This document shows positions 1 through 7,823 of a stretch of DNA of 44,065 bases, piece by piece. The DNA is taken from contig JAMNZB010000042.1 in assembly GCA_023622515.1 (NCBI GenBank), positions 1-44,065 of the forward strand, read 5' to 3'. This DNA comes from Bacillota bacterium (GTDB taxonomy: Bacteria > Bacillota > Clostridia > Saccharofermentanales > DTU023). The translations under genes and the position numbers were made by a program. The notes below the pieces were generated by a model. The model worked only from the letters and a program-made list of their open reading frames with translations. It made no database searches and was not told the DNA's origin. Positions within the stretch are counted from its first letter, which is position 1. Every line of letters starts with the position of its first letter.

Positions 1-2
1 AT

Positions 3-320
3 AAGGTGGATTCTCCCAGCGGCACAGCCATAATGCTCTTTAATGCGGCAAACAGAGGGAGGGCTGAAGGTCTCCATGCCCTGGAAGGCAGGGCCGGCTT
101 TTACCAAGGGCGAGATCCTTTAGAAGTAGGGATTTCCTCAGTCCGTGCCGGCAATATTGTCGGTGAGCATAGTGTTATTTTTGCCGGGAACGATGAAATC
201 ATTGAAGTGAAACATACGGCCAATTCCAAAATGATTTTTGCCAACGGGGCTATCCGGGGAGCAAGATTTCTATTGAAGCAAAAGCCGGGTCTCTACAATA
301 TGCATGATGTCTTGGAGTAG
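3..320 (+). CDS. dapB: 4-hydroxy-tetrahydrodipicolinate reductase, C-terminal part
   Basis: This is the C-terminal ~105 residues of DapB, which reduces (hydroxy)tetrahydrodipicolinate in lysine and meso-diaminopimelate synthesis. The window edge removes the NAD(P)-binding half. What remains has the substrate-binding KVDSPSGTA motif (usually KxDAPSGTA), then the SVRAGNIVGEHSVIF stretch and the C-terminal GLYNMHDVL, all in family order. The stop codon lies just before ddh. The two genes almost touch, so they are probably co-transcribed as part of a lysine/peptidoglycan precursor operon that starts outside the window. Confidence 0.93.
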   Translation, partial: KVDSPSGTAIMLFNAANRGRAEGLHALEGRAGFYQGRDPLEVGISSVRAGNIVGEHSVIFAGNDEIIEVKHTANSKMIFANGAIRGARFLLKQKPGLYNMHDVLE

Positions 321-324
321 AATA

Positions 325-1299
325 ATGGGAAAAATTAAAATCGGAATCTTAGGCTATGGCAACCTGGGAAAAGGCGTAGAAGAGGGCTTGAATAGAAATC
401 CTGATATGGAGTTGCTGGGTATCTTCACCAGGCGAAATCCTCAAGACTTAAAGACCAAGTCCCCTTGCTACGCCTTAGATGACCTGGAAAACTTCAAGGA
501 CAAGCTTGATGTCCTGATTATGTGTGGTGGCTCCAAGTCGGATATTCCCGACCAGGGTCCGAAAATGACTCGCTTCTTTAATACCGTAGATAGCTTTGAT
601 AAGCATGGAAAAATCCCTGAATACTTTGAGACCATGGACCAAATTGCTAAAGACAACAAAAAGGTTGCCGTGATTTCCACGGGCTGGGACCCGGGTCTCT
701 TTTCCCTTAATCGATTAATTGGCGAAGCCGTTCTCCCTGAGGGCAAGACCTATACCTTTTGGGGCAGGGGAGTGAGCCAGGGCCATTCAGATGCCGTGCG
801 GAAGGTAAAGGGGGTCAAGAAGGCCGCCCAATATACCCTGCCCAAGGAGGAGATGATTAAGGCCATAAAAGCCGGGCAAGACCCGGCCTATACCGGTCAG
901 ACCGCCCACGAAAGGGAAGTCTTTGTGGTTTTGGCAGAAGGCTTTGACCGGGATGAGGTACGCAAGGAGATTGTCAATATGCCGGACTATTTCCTGGGCT
1001 ACAAGACTCTGGTTCATTTTATTAGTGATGAAGAGTTTGAAAGAGACCATCGGGGGATGCCCCACGGGGGAAAAGTCATCCGCCAGGGAATCACATCAAA
1101 GGGGCATAGCGCCAGCTATCAATTTGAGTTGGACCTGGCTTCCAACCCGGAATTTACCGCCTCGGTGAATATCGCCTATGCCCGGGCCTGTTACAGGCTG
1201 GCAAAGAATGAAGAATACGGTGCCAAGACCGTTTTGGATATCGCTCCGGGCCTCCTGTCTATGTGTAGTATGGAGGAATTAAGGAAGAGAATAATATAA
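325..1299 (+). CDS. ddh: meso-diaminopimelate D-dehydrogenase
   Basis: NADPH-dependent enzyme that makes meso-diaminopimelate directly from tetrahydrodipicolinate, the one-step branch of lysine and cell-wall precursor synthesis. The 324 residues match the family length (about 320-326). The N-terminus has the dinucleotide-binding GYGNLG loop (residues 10-15). GGSKSDIPDQGP and STGWDPGLFSLNR are strongly conserved Ddh segments. I chose the ATG at 325 because the protein then starts MGKIKIGILG, as relatives do; an ATG at 304 would add seven unlikely residues inside the dapB tail. A GGAG lies at 315-318. It follows dapB by 4 bases, so the two successive pathway steps are coupled. Confidence 0.94.
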   Translation: MGKIKIGILGYGNLGKGVEEGLNRNPDMELLGIFTRRNPQDLKTKSPCYALDDLENFKDKLDVLIMCGGSKSDIPDQGPKMTRFFNTVDSFDKHGKIPEYFETMDQIAKDNKKVAVISTGWDPGLFSLNRLIGEAVLPEGKTYTFWGRGVSQGHSDAVRKVKGVKKAAQYTLPKEEMIKAIKAGQDPAYTGQTAHEREVFVVLAEGFDRDEVRKEIVNMPDYFLGYKTLVHFISDEEFERDHRGMPHGGKVIRQGITSKGHSASYQFELDLASNPEFTASVNIAYARACYRLAKNEEYGAKTVLDIAPGLLSMCSMEELRKRII

Positions 1300-1305
1300 G
1301 CGTAA

Positions 1306-1560
1306 ATTATTGCTAATATGGGGCGTGCAGCTAAAACTGTTGCTCGGGTATTTCATTACTTGGAGCCTAACCCCATCATCGATATCAAAAAAACAGCGGA
1401 GGCTTTGAATGTGGCCTTTAACACGGTGTCCTCTGCCGTAAAGAGATTGATGGATGCAGATATTCTCGTCCAAACGGATACTGCCGCTAGAAATAGAAGC
1501 TTTGTTTATGAGGAATATCTGACCATTTTGCAAAAGGGCACATGGTTACGTGTTGCTTAG
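1306..1560 (+). pseudogene. Fic-family protein remnant (C-terminal winged helix)
   Basis: An open frame of about 85 codons after an in-frame stop at 1303. It encodes the C-terminal winged-helix part of Fic/DOC-family proteins: the order RAAKTVARVFHYLE, NVAFNTVSSAVKRL, then a basic turn and FVYEEYLTIL is what follows the AMP-transferring Fic domain in full-length relatives. The catalytic Fic core (HPFxxGNG) is absent upstream, where ddh ends. There is no ribosome binding site before the only ATG (1318). I read it as a truncated gene relic, not a functional regulator; a free-standing DNA-binding fragment is less likely. Confidence 0.72.
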
Positions 1561-1691
1561 GTAAATTTTAGGTAAATGCAGCTAATTTTACATTTTTTTG
1601 CTGGCAAAAACTCTTGCGCCAGCTACAATTTAATTAGAATCATTGATTTTTAAGAAGTAAATTTCACCCGGTCAGCGAAAGAAGAGTATCT

Positions 1692-1865
1692 ATGAAAAAC
1701 ATAAACACTAATATTGTCCTGGCAGCTTTAATTTTAATTAGTTTAGTGGCAATCCTAATTATGGATATAAGGGATGGGCAGACAAAAAAGATAGTACTTG
1801 GTCTGGCGACAGTGGTTCTGTACACCATCTCTCTTGTATTGGAGTATAAAAGGCTGAACAAATAG
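1692..1865 (+). CDS. small two-helix membrane protein
   Basis: A 57-residue protein with two hydrophobic segments: residues 8-24, rich in Ile/Leu/Ala, and about 35-50, separated by a charged DIRDGQTKK loop. It ends in a basic EYKRLNK tail. That composition looks like a real small inner-membrane protein. A purine-rich GAAAGAAGAG lies before the ATG but is not a strong Shine-Dalgarno. It precedes another small membrane protein by 71 bases in the same direction, so the two may be co-expressed. I do not recognise the family, and no function is proposed. Confidence 0.5.
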   Translation: MKNINTNIVLAALILISLVAILIMDIRDGQTKKIVLGLATVVLYTISLVLEYKRLNK

Positions 1866-1936
1866 CTTGCTCGTCTTATTTTCTGGAATTGGCGAGCCGG
1901 TGACATGTTCCACAAATAAGATTAGGAGTGATTTTA

Positions 1937-2347
1937 ATGAAAAAAATACGGTCGGACCGGCTAAAAGAAGCGGTCTTCATCTATTGCGCAATCTATACTC
2001 TAACGACAATTATAACCGGCATCGGCTGTTTGATTTCCGGGATTAATAAGCAGCCAAGTGGCAGTTGGCCTGATATTATGAGAGCTTTGATTGTATTCAT
2101 CGGCCTTGCTGCCTACCTGTTAAGCAAGTATTTACCAATAAAAAATGTCATTCTCCAGGCCCTTATTGTCTATGTTCCGACCATGGCTTTTGCCATTTTT
2201 ACTGTCTGGTTATCACAGTATATCGAGCCCCTTGCCGAGAACGCTTACAGAGACGCCTTCCTTAATTACACAGACCTGTTCATACTGGCCTCTGTCACTG
2301 TCGCAATAGTAAAGAGATATGAAAACAAAGAAAAATTTCAAGCCTAA
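1937..2347 (+). CDS. four-helix membrane protein of unknown function
   Basis: A 136-residue integral membrane protein with four predicted hydrophobic helices (about residues 13-33, 46-62, 69-90 and 108-124) and short basic ends. The ATG at 1937 is chosen over the upstream one at 1928 because AGGAGTG at 1922-1928 gives a good Shine-Dalgarno spacing only to the later codon. The conserved-looking NAYRDAFLNYT stretch before the last helix recalls small Clostridia DUF membrane proteins (DUF6608/DUF3021-like), but I cannot assign a family firmly. Role unknown. Confidence 0.68.
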   Translation: MKKIRSDRLKEAVFIYCAIYTLTTIITGIGCLISGINKQPSGSWPDIMRALIVFIGLAAYLLSKYLPIKNVILQALIVYVPTMAFAIFTVWLSQYIEPLAENAYRDAFLNYTDLFILASVTVAIVKRYENKEKFQA

Positions 2348-2478
2348 CTAACCTGATGATGCCACTTTTTAACACAAAGCATATGAATATCGTGGTCACT
2401 CTGCTTTAGTTTGCCCGGATTGGCGAAACTGACTTCTTGTAAAAAGACGGCAAGCGAAAATAAGCGGCCAAAAAATAT

Positions 2479-2506
2479 TTGCCTTGGAATAAATTGAACG
2501 TATAAT
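2479..2506 (+). promoter_or_regulatory. sigma-A-type promoter for purC
   Basis: TTGCCT at 2479-2484 and a perfect TATAAT at 2501-2506 with a 16-base spacer. This places the transcription start about 95 bases before the purC start codon. Nothing else nearby on the plus strand would need it. Confidence 0.6.
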
Positions 2507-2525
2507 AAGAGGAAAAATAATATAT

Positions 2526-2594
2526 AGAGTATTGACCTGCCGGCAACTGCAAGCGGTTTATGCTTGCGAGAGAGCAAAAGTATGGCAATACTCT
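2526..2594 (+). promoter_or_regulatory. structured 5' leader of purC
   Basis: A 9-base closing helix pairs 2526-2534 (AGAGTATTG) with 2586-2594 (CAATACTCT). Inside it is a second hairpin, GCAAGC (2549-2554) with GCTTGC (2562-2567), and a GCCGGC palindrome. The outer helix ends only a few bases before the purC Shine-Dalgarno (2598-2604), so folding could affect translation. I do not recognise a known riboswitch class: the conserved cores of purine, PRPP/ykkC and ZTP aptamers are not evident. Confidence 0.4.
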
Positions 2595-2609
2595 TCCGGG
2601 AGGATTTTT

Positions 2610-3287
2610 ATGCTGGTCTACCAAGGTAAAACAAAGGATTTACATAAAGATGAAAAAAACCGCTACTATTTTAAGTTCAAGGATGATGTAACAGGGAAAG
2701 ATGGGGTTTTTGATCCCGGTGAGAATCAAGTAGGGGCTGTCATGGAGGGCTCAGGCCGGAGTAATGTTATTGTTTCCAGCTATTTCTTTGACTTGCTCAA
2801 GGAAAAAAATATCCCAACCCACTTTTTATCCTCCGACCCGGGCCAATGTACCATGGATATTCTACCGGCTACTGTCTTTGGCCAAGGCCTGGAAGTTATT
2901 TGTCGATTTAAAGCCGTAGGTTCTTTTCTCAGGCGCTATGGACTCTATGCCGAAGAGGGGCAAGATTTAGCTGATTATGTTGAATTTACCCTGAAGGATG
3001 ATGCCAGGAAAGACCCCCTTATTACCCAAGATGCTTTGGAAATTTTGGGCATCCTGGAAGAGGGGGAATACGAGCGTCTGAAAGAGCTTAGCTTGCAAAT
3101 TTCTCATATCATTAAAGAAGACTTAGCAGAAAAAGGCCTGGAATTGTACGATATAAAGTTGGAATTTGGACGCCTTAAAGAGACCGGCGAGATTATTCTC
3201 ATTGATGAAGTCTCGGGCGGAAATATGCGGGTCTATAAAAATGGTGAATTTATTGAGCCTTTAAGCCTGGTTGAGTATTTTACATAA
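2610..3287 (+). CDS. purC: SAICAR synthetase
   Basis: Phosphoribosylaminoimidazole-succinocarboxamide synthase joins CAIR and aspartate with ATP in de novo purine synthesis. The 225 residues fit the short bacterial form (about 235). Visible signatures are YQGKTKDLH at the N-terminus, a VICRFKAVGSFLRRYG segment (substrate-binding strand), KDPLI, LYDIKLEFG and LIDEVSGGNMR near the end. The ATG at 2610 follows GGGAGG at 2598-2603; the longer frame from 2532 lacks a ribosome binding site and adds 26 non-conserved residues. It is a stand-alone pur gene with its own promoter and leader. Its 3' end overlaps the convergent HD gene by 8 bases. Confidence 0.93.
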   Translation: MLVYQGKTKDLHKDEKNRYYFKFKDDVTGKDGVFDPGENQVGAVMEGSGRSNVIVSSYFFDLLKEKNIPTHFLSSDPGQCTMDILPATVFGQGLEVICRFKAVGSFLRRYGLYAEEGQDLADYVEFTLKDDARKDPLITQDALEILGILEEGEYERLKELSLQISHIIKEDLAEKGLELYDIKLEFGRLKETGEIILIDEVSGGNMRVYKNGEFIEPLSLVEYFT

Positions 3288-3867
3288 GGGCTTGCATTTC
3301 CGCTTCAATCTCTTCTTCTACAGCCTGCATGGCGGTTAGTCCCTTTTCCAAGAGTTCTTGGAGGGTCCAGTCAAGCATGACGGCTCCACGCTCGATTGTT
3401 TCCCTGGAGCAACCGGCGGCAAATCTTTTGTCTTTGAATTTTTTCCTGAGGCTGGAATAATTCATATCCTGGCAGCTTTTGGAGGGACGAACCAAGGCAC
3501 AAGCGCCAATCAGGCCGCTCAATTCGTCCATGGCGAAGAGGATTTTTTCCATCATTTCGACCGGTTCGACATCAGAGCAAATACCGTAGGCGTGGCTAAG
3601 AATAGAACGAATCATATCTTCACCTATATTATGTTGGCGTAAAAGTTCCGGTGCTTTTTGACAGTGCTCCTCAGGATACTGCTCAAAGTCTATGTCATGA
3701 AGCAAGCCGACCATAGCCCAATAATCTACTTCTTCCGGGGCATATTCCCCGGCGAAATAGCGCATGATTGCTTCCAGGGTTATGGCATGACGAATGAGGA
3801 ATTCCTCTGTAGTATACTGCTGCAAAATCTCAAGTGCTTTATTTCGAGTGATTGTTGTTTGATGCAT
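3280..3867 (-). CDS. HD-domain phosphohydrolase
   Basis: A 195-residue single-domain HD-superfamily protein. The metal-binding pattern is complete: His27 (RHAITLEAI), His57-Asp58 (GLLHDID), His92 (SHAYG) and Asp114 (FAMDELSG). This class is seen in many Clostridia, often annotated as a hydrolase. Related enzymes act on nucleotides or phosphate esters, but the substrate cannot be read from sequence. AGGAGGA precedes the ATG at good spacing. It is convergent with purC and transcribed alone. Confidence 0.82.
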   Translation of the reverse strand: MHQTTITRNKALEILQQYTTEEFLIRHAITLEAIMRYFAGEYAPEEVDYWAMVGLLHDIDFEQYPEEHCQKAPELLRQHNIGEDMIRSILSHAYGICSDVEPVEMMEKILFAMDELSGLIGACALVRPSKSCQDMNYSSLRKKFKDKRFAAGCSRETIERGAVMLDWTLQELLEKGLTAMQAVEEEIEAEMQALM

Positions 3868-4149
3868 GCTGCTTCCTCCTAGTCTAAGGGCTTATCTATT
3901 TGATTCGATTACTGTTTTATTCAGAAATCTTCTTGTCTATTTTCCCTGAACGGTGCCCTTGATGCTTTCTATTACCATTCTATAACGAATCCTTCTCTTT
4001 TCAAACGAAAAATGTATAATAACTTAGGATGAGGAGAAATTTTTCAGAAAAGTCCCTGCCTTTCTTCATCTTACGTAGCCTTGTGTATATGTTGGCTGCC
4101 ATGGACGTTAGGGCAAGGCTTCTGTTCTTGTCATTTTGGAGGTTTGCCT

Positions 4150-5223
4150 ATGGGGATTCAAAATTCAACTTTATACAAATATCTTGGAAAAGAATTTAAG
4201 TCCGGCAGACGGAACCTGATTAGTGATATCGCCGGTATAAAAGTAGGCCATGTTACCCTGGCAGAGGGGGAAATCCAGACAGGGCTTACAGCAGTTCAAC
4301 TGGATAGGGATATTTTTCGCTATAAAATGCCGGCGGCCTGTCATGTTATCAATGGCTTTGGCAAGACGGCAGGCCTCGTACAGGTCGAAGAACTTGGAAG
4401 CCTGGAAAGCCATCTTGTTTTTACCAATACCCTGGCTGTAGGGCGTGCTTGGCAGGGTCTTTGCCGCTGTCTCCTTGAAGAAAACCCTGCCGCGCGGTCG
4501 GTTAACCCCCTTGTTTTTGAGTGCAATGATGGCCATTTGAATAATATACGCAGGCTAATGATAAGCGAAGACATGGTCAGAGAAGCCTTAAATAAAGCGG
4601 ACGCGGATTTTTTAGAAGGAGCTGTCGGGGCAGGCCGGGGCATGGTTTGTCATGGTCTTTCCGGCGGAATCGGCTCAGCTTCAAGACAGGTTGAGATTGC
4701 CGAGAAAGAATACTGCTTGGGTGCTTTGGTCCTGACCAACCATGGGAGGATCGGAGATTTTATGCTTGCCGGAAGAAAGCTTGGTCGGCAGTTATATCAG
4801 GAAATAGTAGAAAGTGAAAAACTGACTGCGGCTTTAACTTCAACAAGTATATATAACATGAGGGAAGAGGGTTCTTGTATTGTAATCTTGGCCTGTGATA
4901 TCCCTCTTAGCAGCTGGCAACTCAAACGTATTGCCCACCGGGCCATAGTAGGGCTTAGCCAAAGCGGGAGCAAGCTGGGCCATGGCAGCGGAGAACTCGT
5001 TCTTGCCTTCTCTACAGCCAACCGGGAACGGCAGGGGGAAGAAGAAAGTTTTCATGAGGGTAAAACTTTAAATAATTGCCATATGGATACCCTCTTCCGG
5101 ATGGCTGTTGAAAGCGTTGAAGAAGCGGTTTTAAGTTCACTTTGGCACGCCGAGAGTGTGACCGGCTTTCAAGGAAATAAGGCGCCGGCTATACGAGACT
5201 ATGTGGAAAGACTCTCTTTTTGA
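4150..5223 (+). CDS. P1 family (DmpA/BapA-like) aminopeptidase
   Basis: An N-terminal-nucleophile hydrolase of peptidase family S58. Known members (DmpA, BapA) remove N-terminal D-, L- or beta-amino acids and mature by self-cleavage before a serine. The 357 residues fit. I see SDIAGIKVGHVTL near the start, NPLVFECNDG, VLTNHG with Asn197 (oxyanion/active-site Asn) and EEGSCIVILACDIPLS, where Gly241-Ser242 matches the autocleavage site. It ends with GHGSGELVLAFST. The start at 4150 follows GGAGG at 4138-4142; an upstream in-frame ATG at 4081 adds an unconserved leader. No signal peptide, so it is cytoplasmic. The next gene starts 76 bases on in the same direction. Confidence 0.88.
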   Translation: MGIQNSTLYKYLGKEFKSGRRNLISDIAGIKVGHVTLAEGEIQTGLTAVQLDRDIFRYKMPAACHVINGFGKTAGLVQVEELGSLESHLVFTNTLAVGRAWQGLCRCLLEENPAARSVNPLVFECNDGHLNNIRRLMISEDMVREALNKADADFLEGAVGAGRGMVCHGLSGGIGSASRQVEIAEKEYCLGALVLTNHGRIGDFMLAGRKLGRQLYQEIVESEKLTAALTSTSIYNMREEGSCIVILACDIPLSSWQLKRIAHRAIVGLSQSGSKLGHGSGELVLAFSTANRERQGEEESFHEGKTLNNCHMDTLFRMAVESVEEAVLSSLWHAESVTGFQGNKAPAIRDYVERLSF

Positions 5224-5299
5224 GTCTTGTTTAAAAGAGGGGATAAAGGTTAAGCTTAGAAATGCAGAATAGAAGTTGGAAATGGAGGAGGGTATAAAA

Positions 5300-6256
5300 A
5301 TGATTGCTATCACCAGTAATGAAAATCTTTTACCTAAAAGTGACTTGGAGGAACATTTTTCAGAAATCGCCCCGGGCGAAGAATGGAAGGTTTATGATAA
5401 TGTTGAGGCTATGCTGGAAGATAAGGAGCGGATTGATATTTTGCTGAATAGCATTCGTGTTAAGCCCGAGTTGTTTAAAGAGTTTGCGAATTTACGCTGG
5501 ATTTTCTCTTATATAGCAGGCGTAGATAGCTACCCCCTAGACCTTTTCCGGGAAAGGGAGATTATCTTAACCAATAGCAGTGGAGTGCACAGTAAAAATA
5601 TGGCGGAACAGGTTATTGGCGCCATGATTATGATTTCACGCAATTTTATAACAGCAGGCCATAACAGGAGGAAAAAAATCTTCGCGCCGATTCCGACGGA
5701 TGAGCTATTTGGCCGGAAACTCCTCATTCTAGGTCCGGGTGCCATTGGCAGAGAATTGGCCCGAAAGGCAAAAGCCTTTGATATGTATGTAATCGGTGTC
5801 CGCAACCGTGCTGTTGATGAGCCCATAGAACACTTTGATGAAGTTCACCGGATTAATGCTCTGGATGAACTTTTACCGGAAGCGGACTTTGTTGTATCTA
5901 TCCTGCCTTCGACAGAAAAAACGATTAATTTATTTGATAAGAGCAAATTCTCCCTGATGCATAGAAAGGCTGCTTTTATTAATGTTGGCCGGGGTACTCT
6001 GGTTGTGGAAGCCGACCTTGCGGAAGTCCTTCAAAATAAGCAAATCCGCGCAGCCTATCTGGATGTCTTCCAAGAAGAACCCCTGCCGGCAGATTCCCCC
6101 TTGTGGGAACTGGACAATTTAATTATCACCCCCCATAATGCCGGCACGACTCCCTTTTATTTTGACCGGGCCATGGGGATTTTCAAGGAAAACTTGAGGC
6201 GGTTCCGGGCTGGTGAAGAGATGCTGAATGTGATTAGTTACGAGGATAAGTACTAG
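5300..6256 (+). CDS. D-2-hydroxyacid dehydrogenase family protein
   Basis: A 318-residue NAD(P)-dependent D-isomer-specific 2-hydroxyacid dehydrogenase. The coenzyme-binding loop LGPGAIG lies in the Rossmann domain. The catalytic Arg is in NVGRGTL, the Glu in FQEEPLP and the His in TPHNAGTT, so the triad is complete. GGAGGAGGG at 5285-5293 points to the ATG at 5300. It follows the P1 peptidase gene closely and may share its transcript. The substrate is unclear; relatives reduce glyoxylate, hydroxypyruvate or branched 2-keto acids. Confidence 0.85.
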   Translation: MIAITSNENLLPKSDLEEHFSEIAPGEEWKVYDNVEAMLEDKERIDILLNSIRVKPELFKEFANLRWIFSYIAGVDSYPLDLFREREIILTNSSGVHSKNMAEQVIGAMIMISRNFITAGHNRRKKIFAPIPTDELFGRKLLILGPGAIGRELARKAKAFDMYVIGVRNRAVDEPIEHFDEVHRINALDELLPEADFVVSILPSTEKTINLFDKSKFSLMHRKAAFINVGRGTLVVEADLAEVLQNKQIRAAYLDVFQEEPLPADSPLWELDNLIITPHNAGTTPFYFDRAMGIFKENLRRFRAGEEMLNVISYEDKY

Positions 6257-6371
6257 GCCTTCTGCGGAGTTCCGGAAGCCGGGTTTGTCGGATGACGGCA
6301 TTCTTCCGGTTAGGAACCGAAAGACCGGGTAATAAAACGGGCAGGGCCGGAAAACTGATAAGCCAAAGGAC

Positions 6372-6406
6372 GAACCCCGAAAGCTTGCTTGTTGCTCTCG
6401 GGGTTC
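6372..6406 (+). terminator. hairpin terminator after hydroxyacid dehydrogenase
   Basis: A perfect 9-bp stem, GAACCCCGA (6372-6380) with TCGGGGTTC (6398-6406), with a 17-base loop and a short TTTG tail. It lies between the plus-strand dehydrogenase and the minus-strand codA, so it probably ends the former. The T-run is weak. Confidence 0.5.
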
Positions 6407-6517
6407 TTTGTGGGTAAGAAGCTGGCAACAGAAAGCTCTTCTATCTCCGGCAAAGAATATTCGGAAAGGCTAAATATCTGCCGGATCAATCAGAGAATCT
6501 CTTGCCGGTCATTTTTG

Positions 6518-7786
6518 TTAGGCCCGGAAATCTACACTTTCAGGTCCGCTTTCTCTGAAGACGGTAAATTTCGGTTGTTCATTCTTGGCAATGATTTTCC
6601 CCTTGCGGATAGAGTAACTGGGTTTTACATGCCGTCGAATAATGTCATAGCCGCCCTCGCCGGCCAGGAGGATAAGGTTGCCGGGTTTTCCGAGCTCGAT
6701 GCCATACTTATCTTCAATATTGAGGGTGCGGGCACCATTGCTGGTGATAAATTTTAAAGCGTCTTGCAGTTGTGTGTAGCCGGTTAGGTGGGCAGCATGG
6801 ACACCCATCTCTAAGACTTCAAGCATATCACCACAGCCTAGGGGATAGAAGGGGTCCATAATGTCATCGTTACCAAAGCTTACGTTTAGGCCTGCCTCTG
6901 TTAATTCTTTTATACGGGTTAGGCCACGACGTTTAGGATAGCTATCATAGCGGCCCTGCAGATGCATATTAATCGTGGGATTGGCAACAAAATTGAGGCC
7001 GGCCTTTTTGAGTAAACCGAAGAGTTTGAAAGCATAAGCGTTATTGTAGGAGCCCATGGCACAGGTATGGCTGGCTGTAACGCGGGAGCCCAAGCCTGTT
7101 TTTCTTGCTTCAGAGGCTACAACCTCAATGCCCCGAGAATGCCCGTCATCTGTTTCATCACAGTGGACGTCAACAAGTTTGTCGTATTTCACAGCTAATT
7201 TAAATATTTCATGCAGACTCTTGACGGCATCCTCGCGGGTATCTTCGGAATGGGGAATTGCCCCTATGCCATCTGCCCCCATTTTTAGGGATTCTTCTAA
7301 TAATTCCAATCCGTTTTCATAGCAGTAAACACCAAGTTGGGGGAAGGCAATAATTTGAATATCGATGAGATCTTTCATTTCTTCTCTGAGTTCAATCATA
7401 GCTTGCATGGACACGAGCCCATCTTCATCGGAGTTAACGTGGGTGCGGACATATTGAGTGCCTTGGGCAACAAGCCATTTAAGAACATGACTTGTGCGTT
7501 TTTTGACATCTTCCGCCGTAATCTCTTTGGAACGCTCCCCCCAGATTTCGATGCCTTCAAAGAGTGTCCCTGATTCGTTATAGCGTGGCTGCCCGTAGGT
7601 GGCCACATAGTCTAAATGACAGTGCGAGTCAACGTAGGGACTTAAAGCTAAAAACTCACTACAATCAAGAACTTCCATGCCTTCACGCTCAGGAATGTTT
7701 TTCTCAATGGCTTTAAAAACACCATCTTCAATCAAGATATCAAGGCGTTCATCTTGGTGATTTAATTTAACATTTTTTAGTAACAT
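6518..7786 (-). CDS. codA: cytosine deaminase
   Basis: Amidohydrolase that converts cytosine to uracil and ammonia (a related base or creatinine-like substrate is possible). The 422 residues match E. coli CodA in length and order of motifs: metal ligands His55/His57 in SHCHLDY, His208 with the proton-shuttling Glu211 in VDVHCDETDD, His240 in TASHTCAM, and Asp307 in FGNDDIMDPFYPLG. AAAGGA precedes the ATG. It is the third gene of a minus-strand operon, 37 bases after the permease gene, so substrate import and deamination are coupled. Confidence 0.92.
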   Translation of the reverse strand: MLLKNVKLNHQDERLDILIEDGVFKAIEKNIPEREGMEVLDCSEFLALSPYVDSHCHLDYVATYGQPRYNESGTLFEGIEIWGERSKEITAEDVKKRTSHVLKWLVAQGTQYVRTHVNSDEDGLVSMQAMIELREEMKDLIDIQIIAFPQLGVYCYENGLELLEESLKMGADGIGAIPHSEDTREDAVKSLHEIFKLAVKYDKLVDVHCDETDDGHSRGIEVVASEARKTGLGSRVTASHTCAMGSYNNAYAFKLFGLLKKAGLNFVANPTINMHLQGRYDSYPKRRGLTRIKELTEAGLNVSFGNDDIMDPFYPLGCGDMLEVLEMGVHAAHLTGYTQLQDALKFITSNGARTLNIEDKYGIELGKPGNLILLAGEGGYDIIRRHVKPSYSIRKGKIIAKNEQPKFTVFRESGPESVDFRA

Positions 7787-7823
7787 AATTATTCCTTTCC
7801 AGTTCCTTATTTTCCATTTTGAC

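Noticed and set aside
1600-1623. GCTGGC/GCCAGC hairpin as a terminator of the Fic remnant
   Set aside because: No T-run follows on either strand, and the stem is only six pairs.
2513-2609. Purine or PRPP riboswitch upstream of purC
   Set aside because: Conserved core bases of these classes are not present; only generic hairpins are seen.
6389-6757. Open frame of 122 codons on the plus strand over the end of codA
   Set aside because: It lies opposite conserved codA coding sequence, has no ribosome binding site and no recognisable protein pattern.
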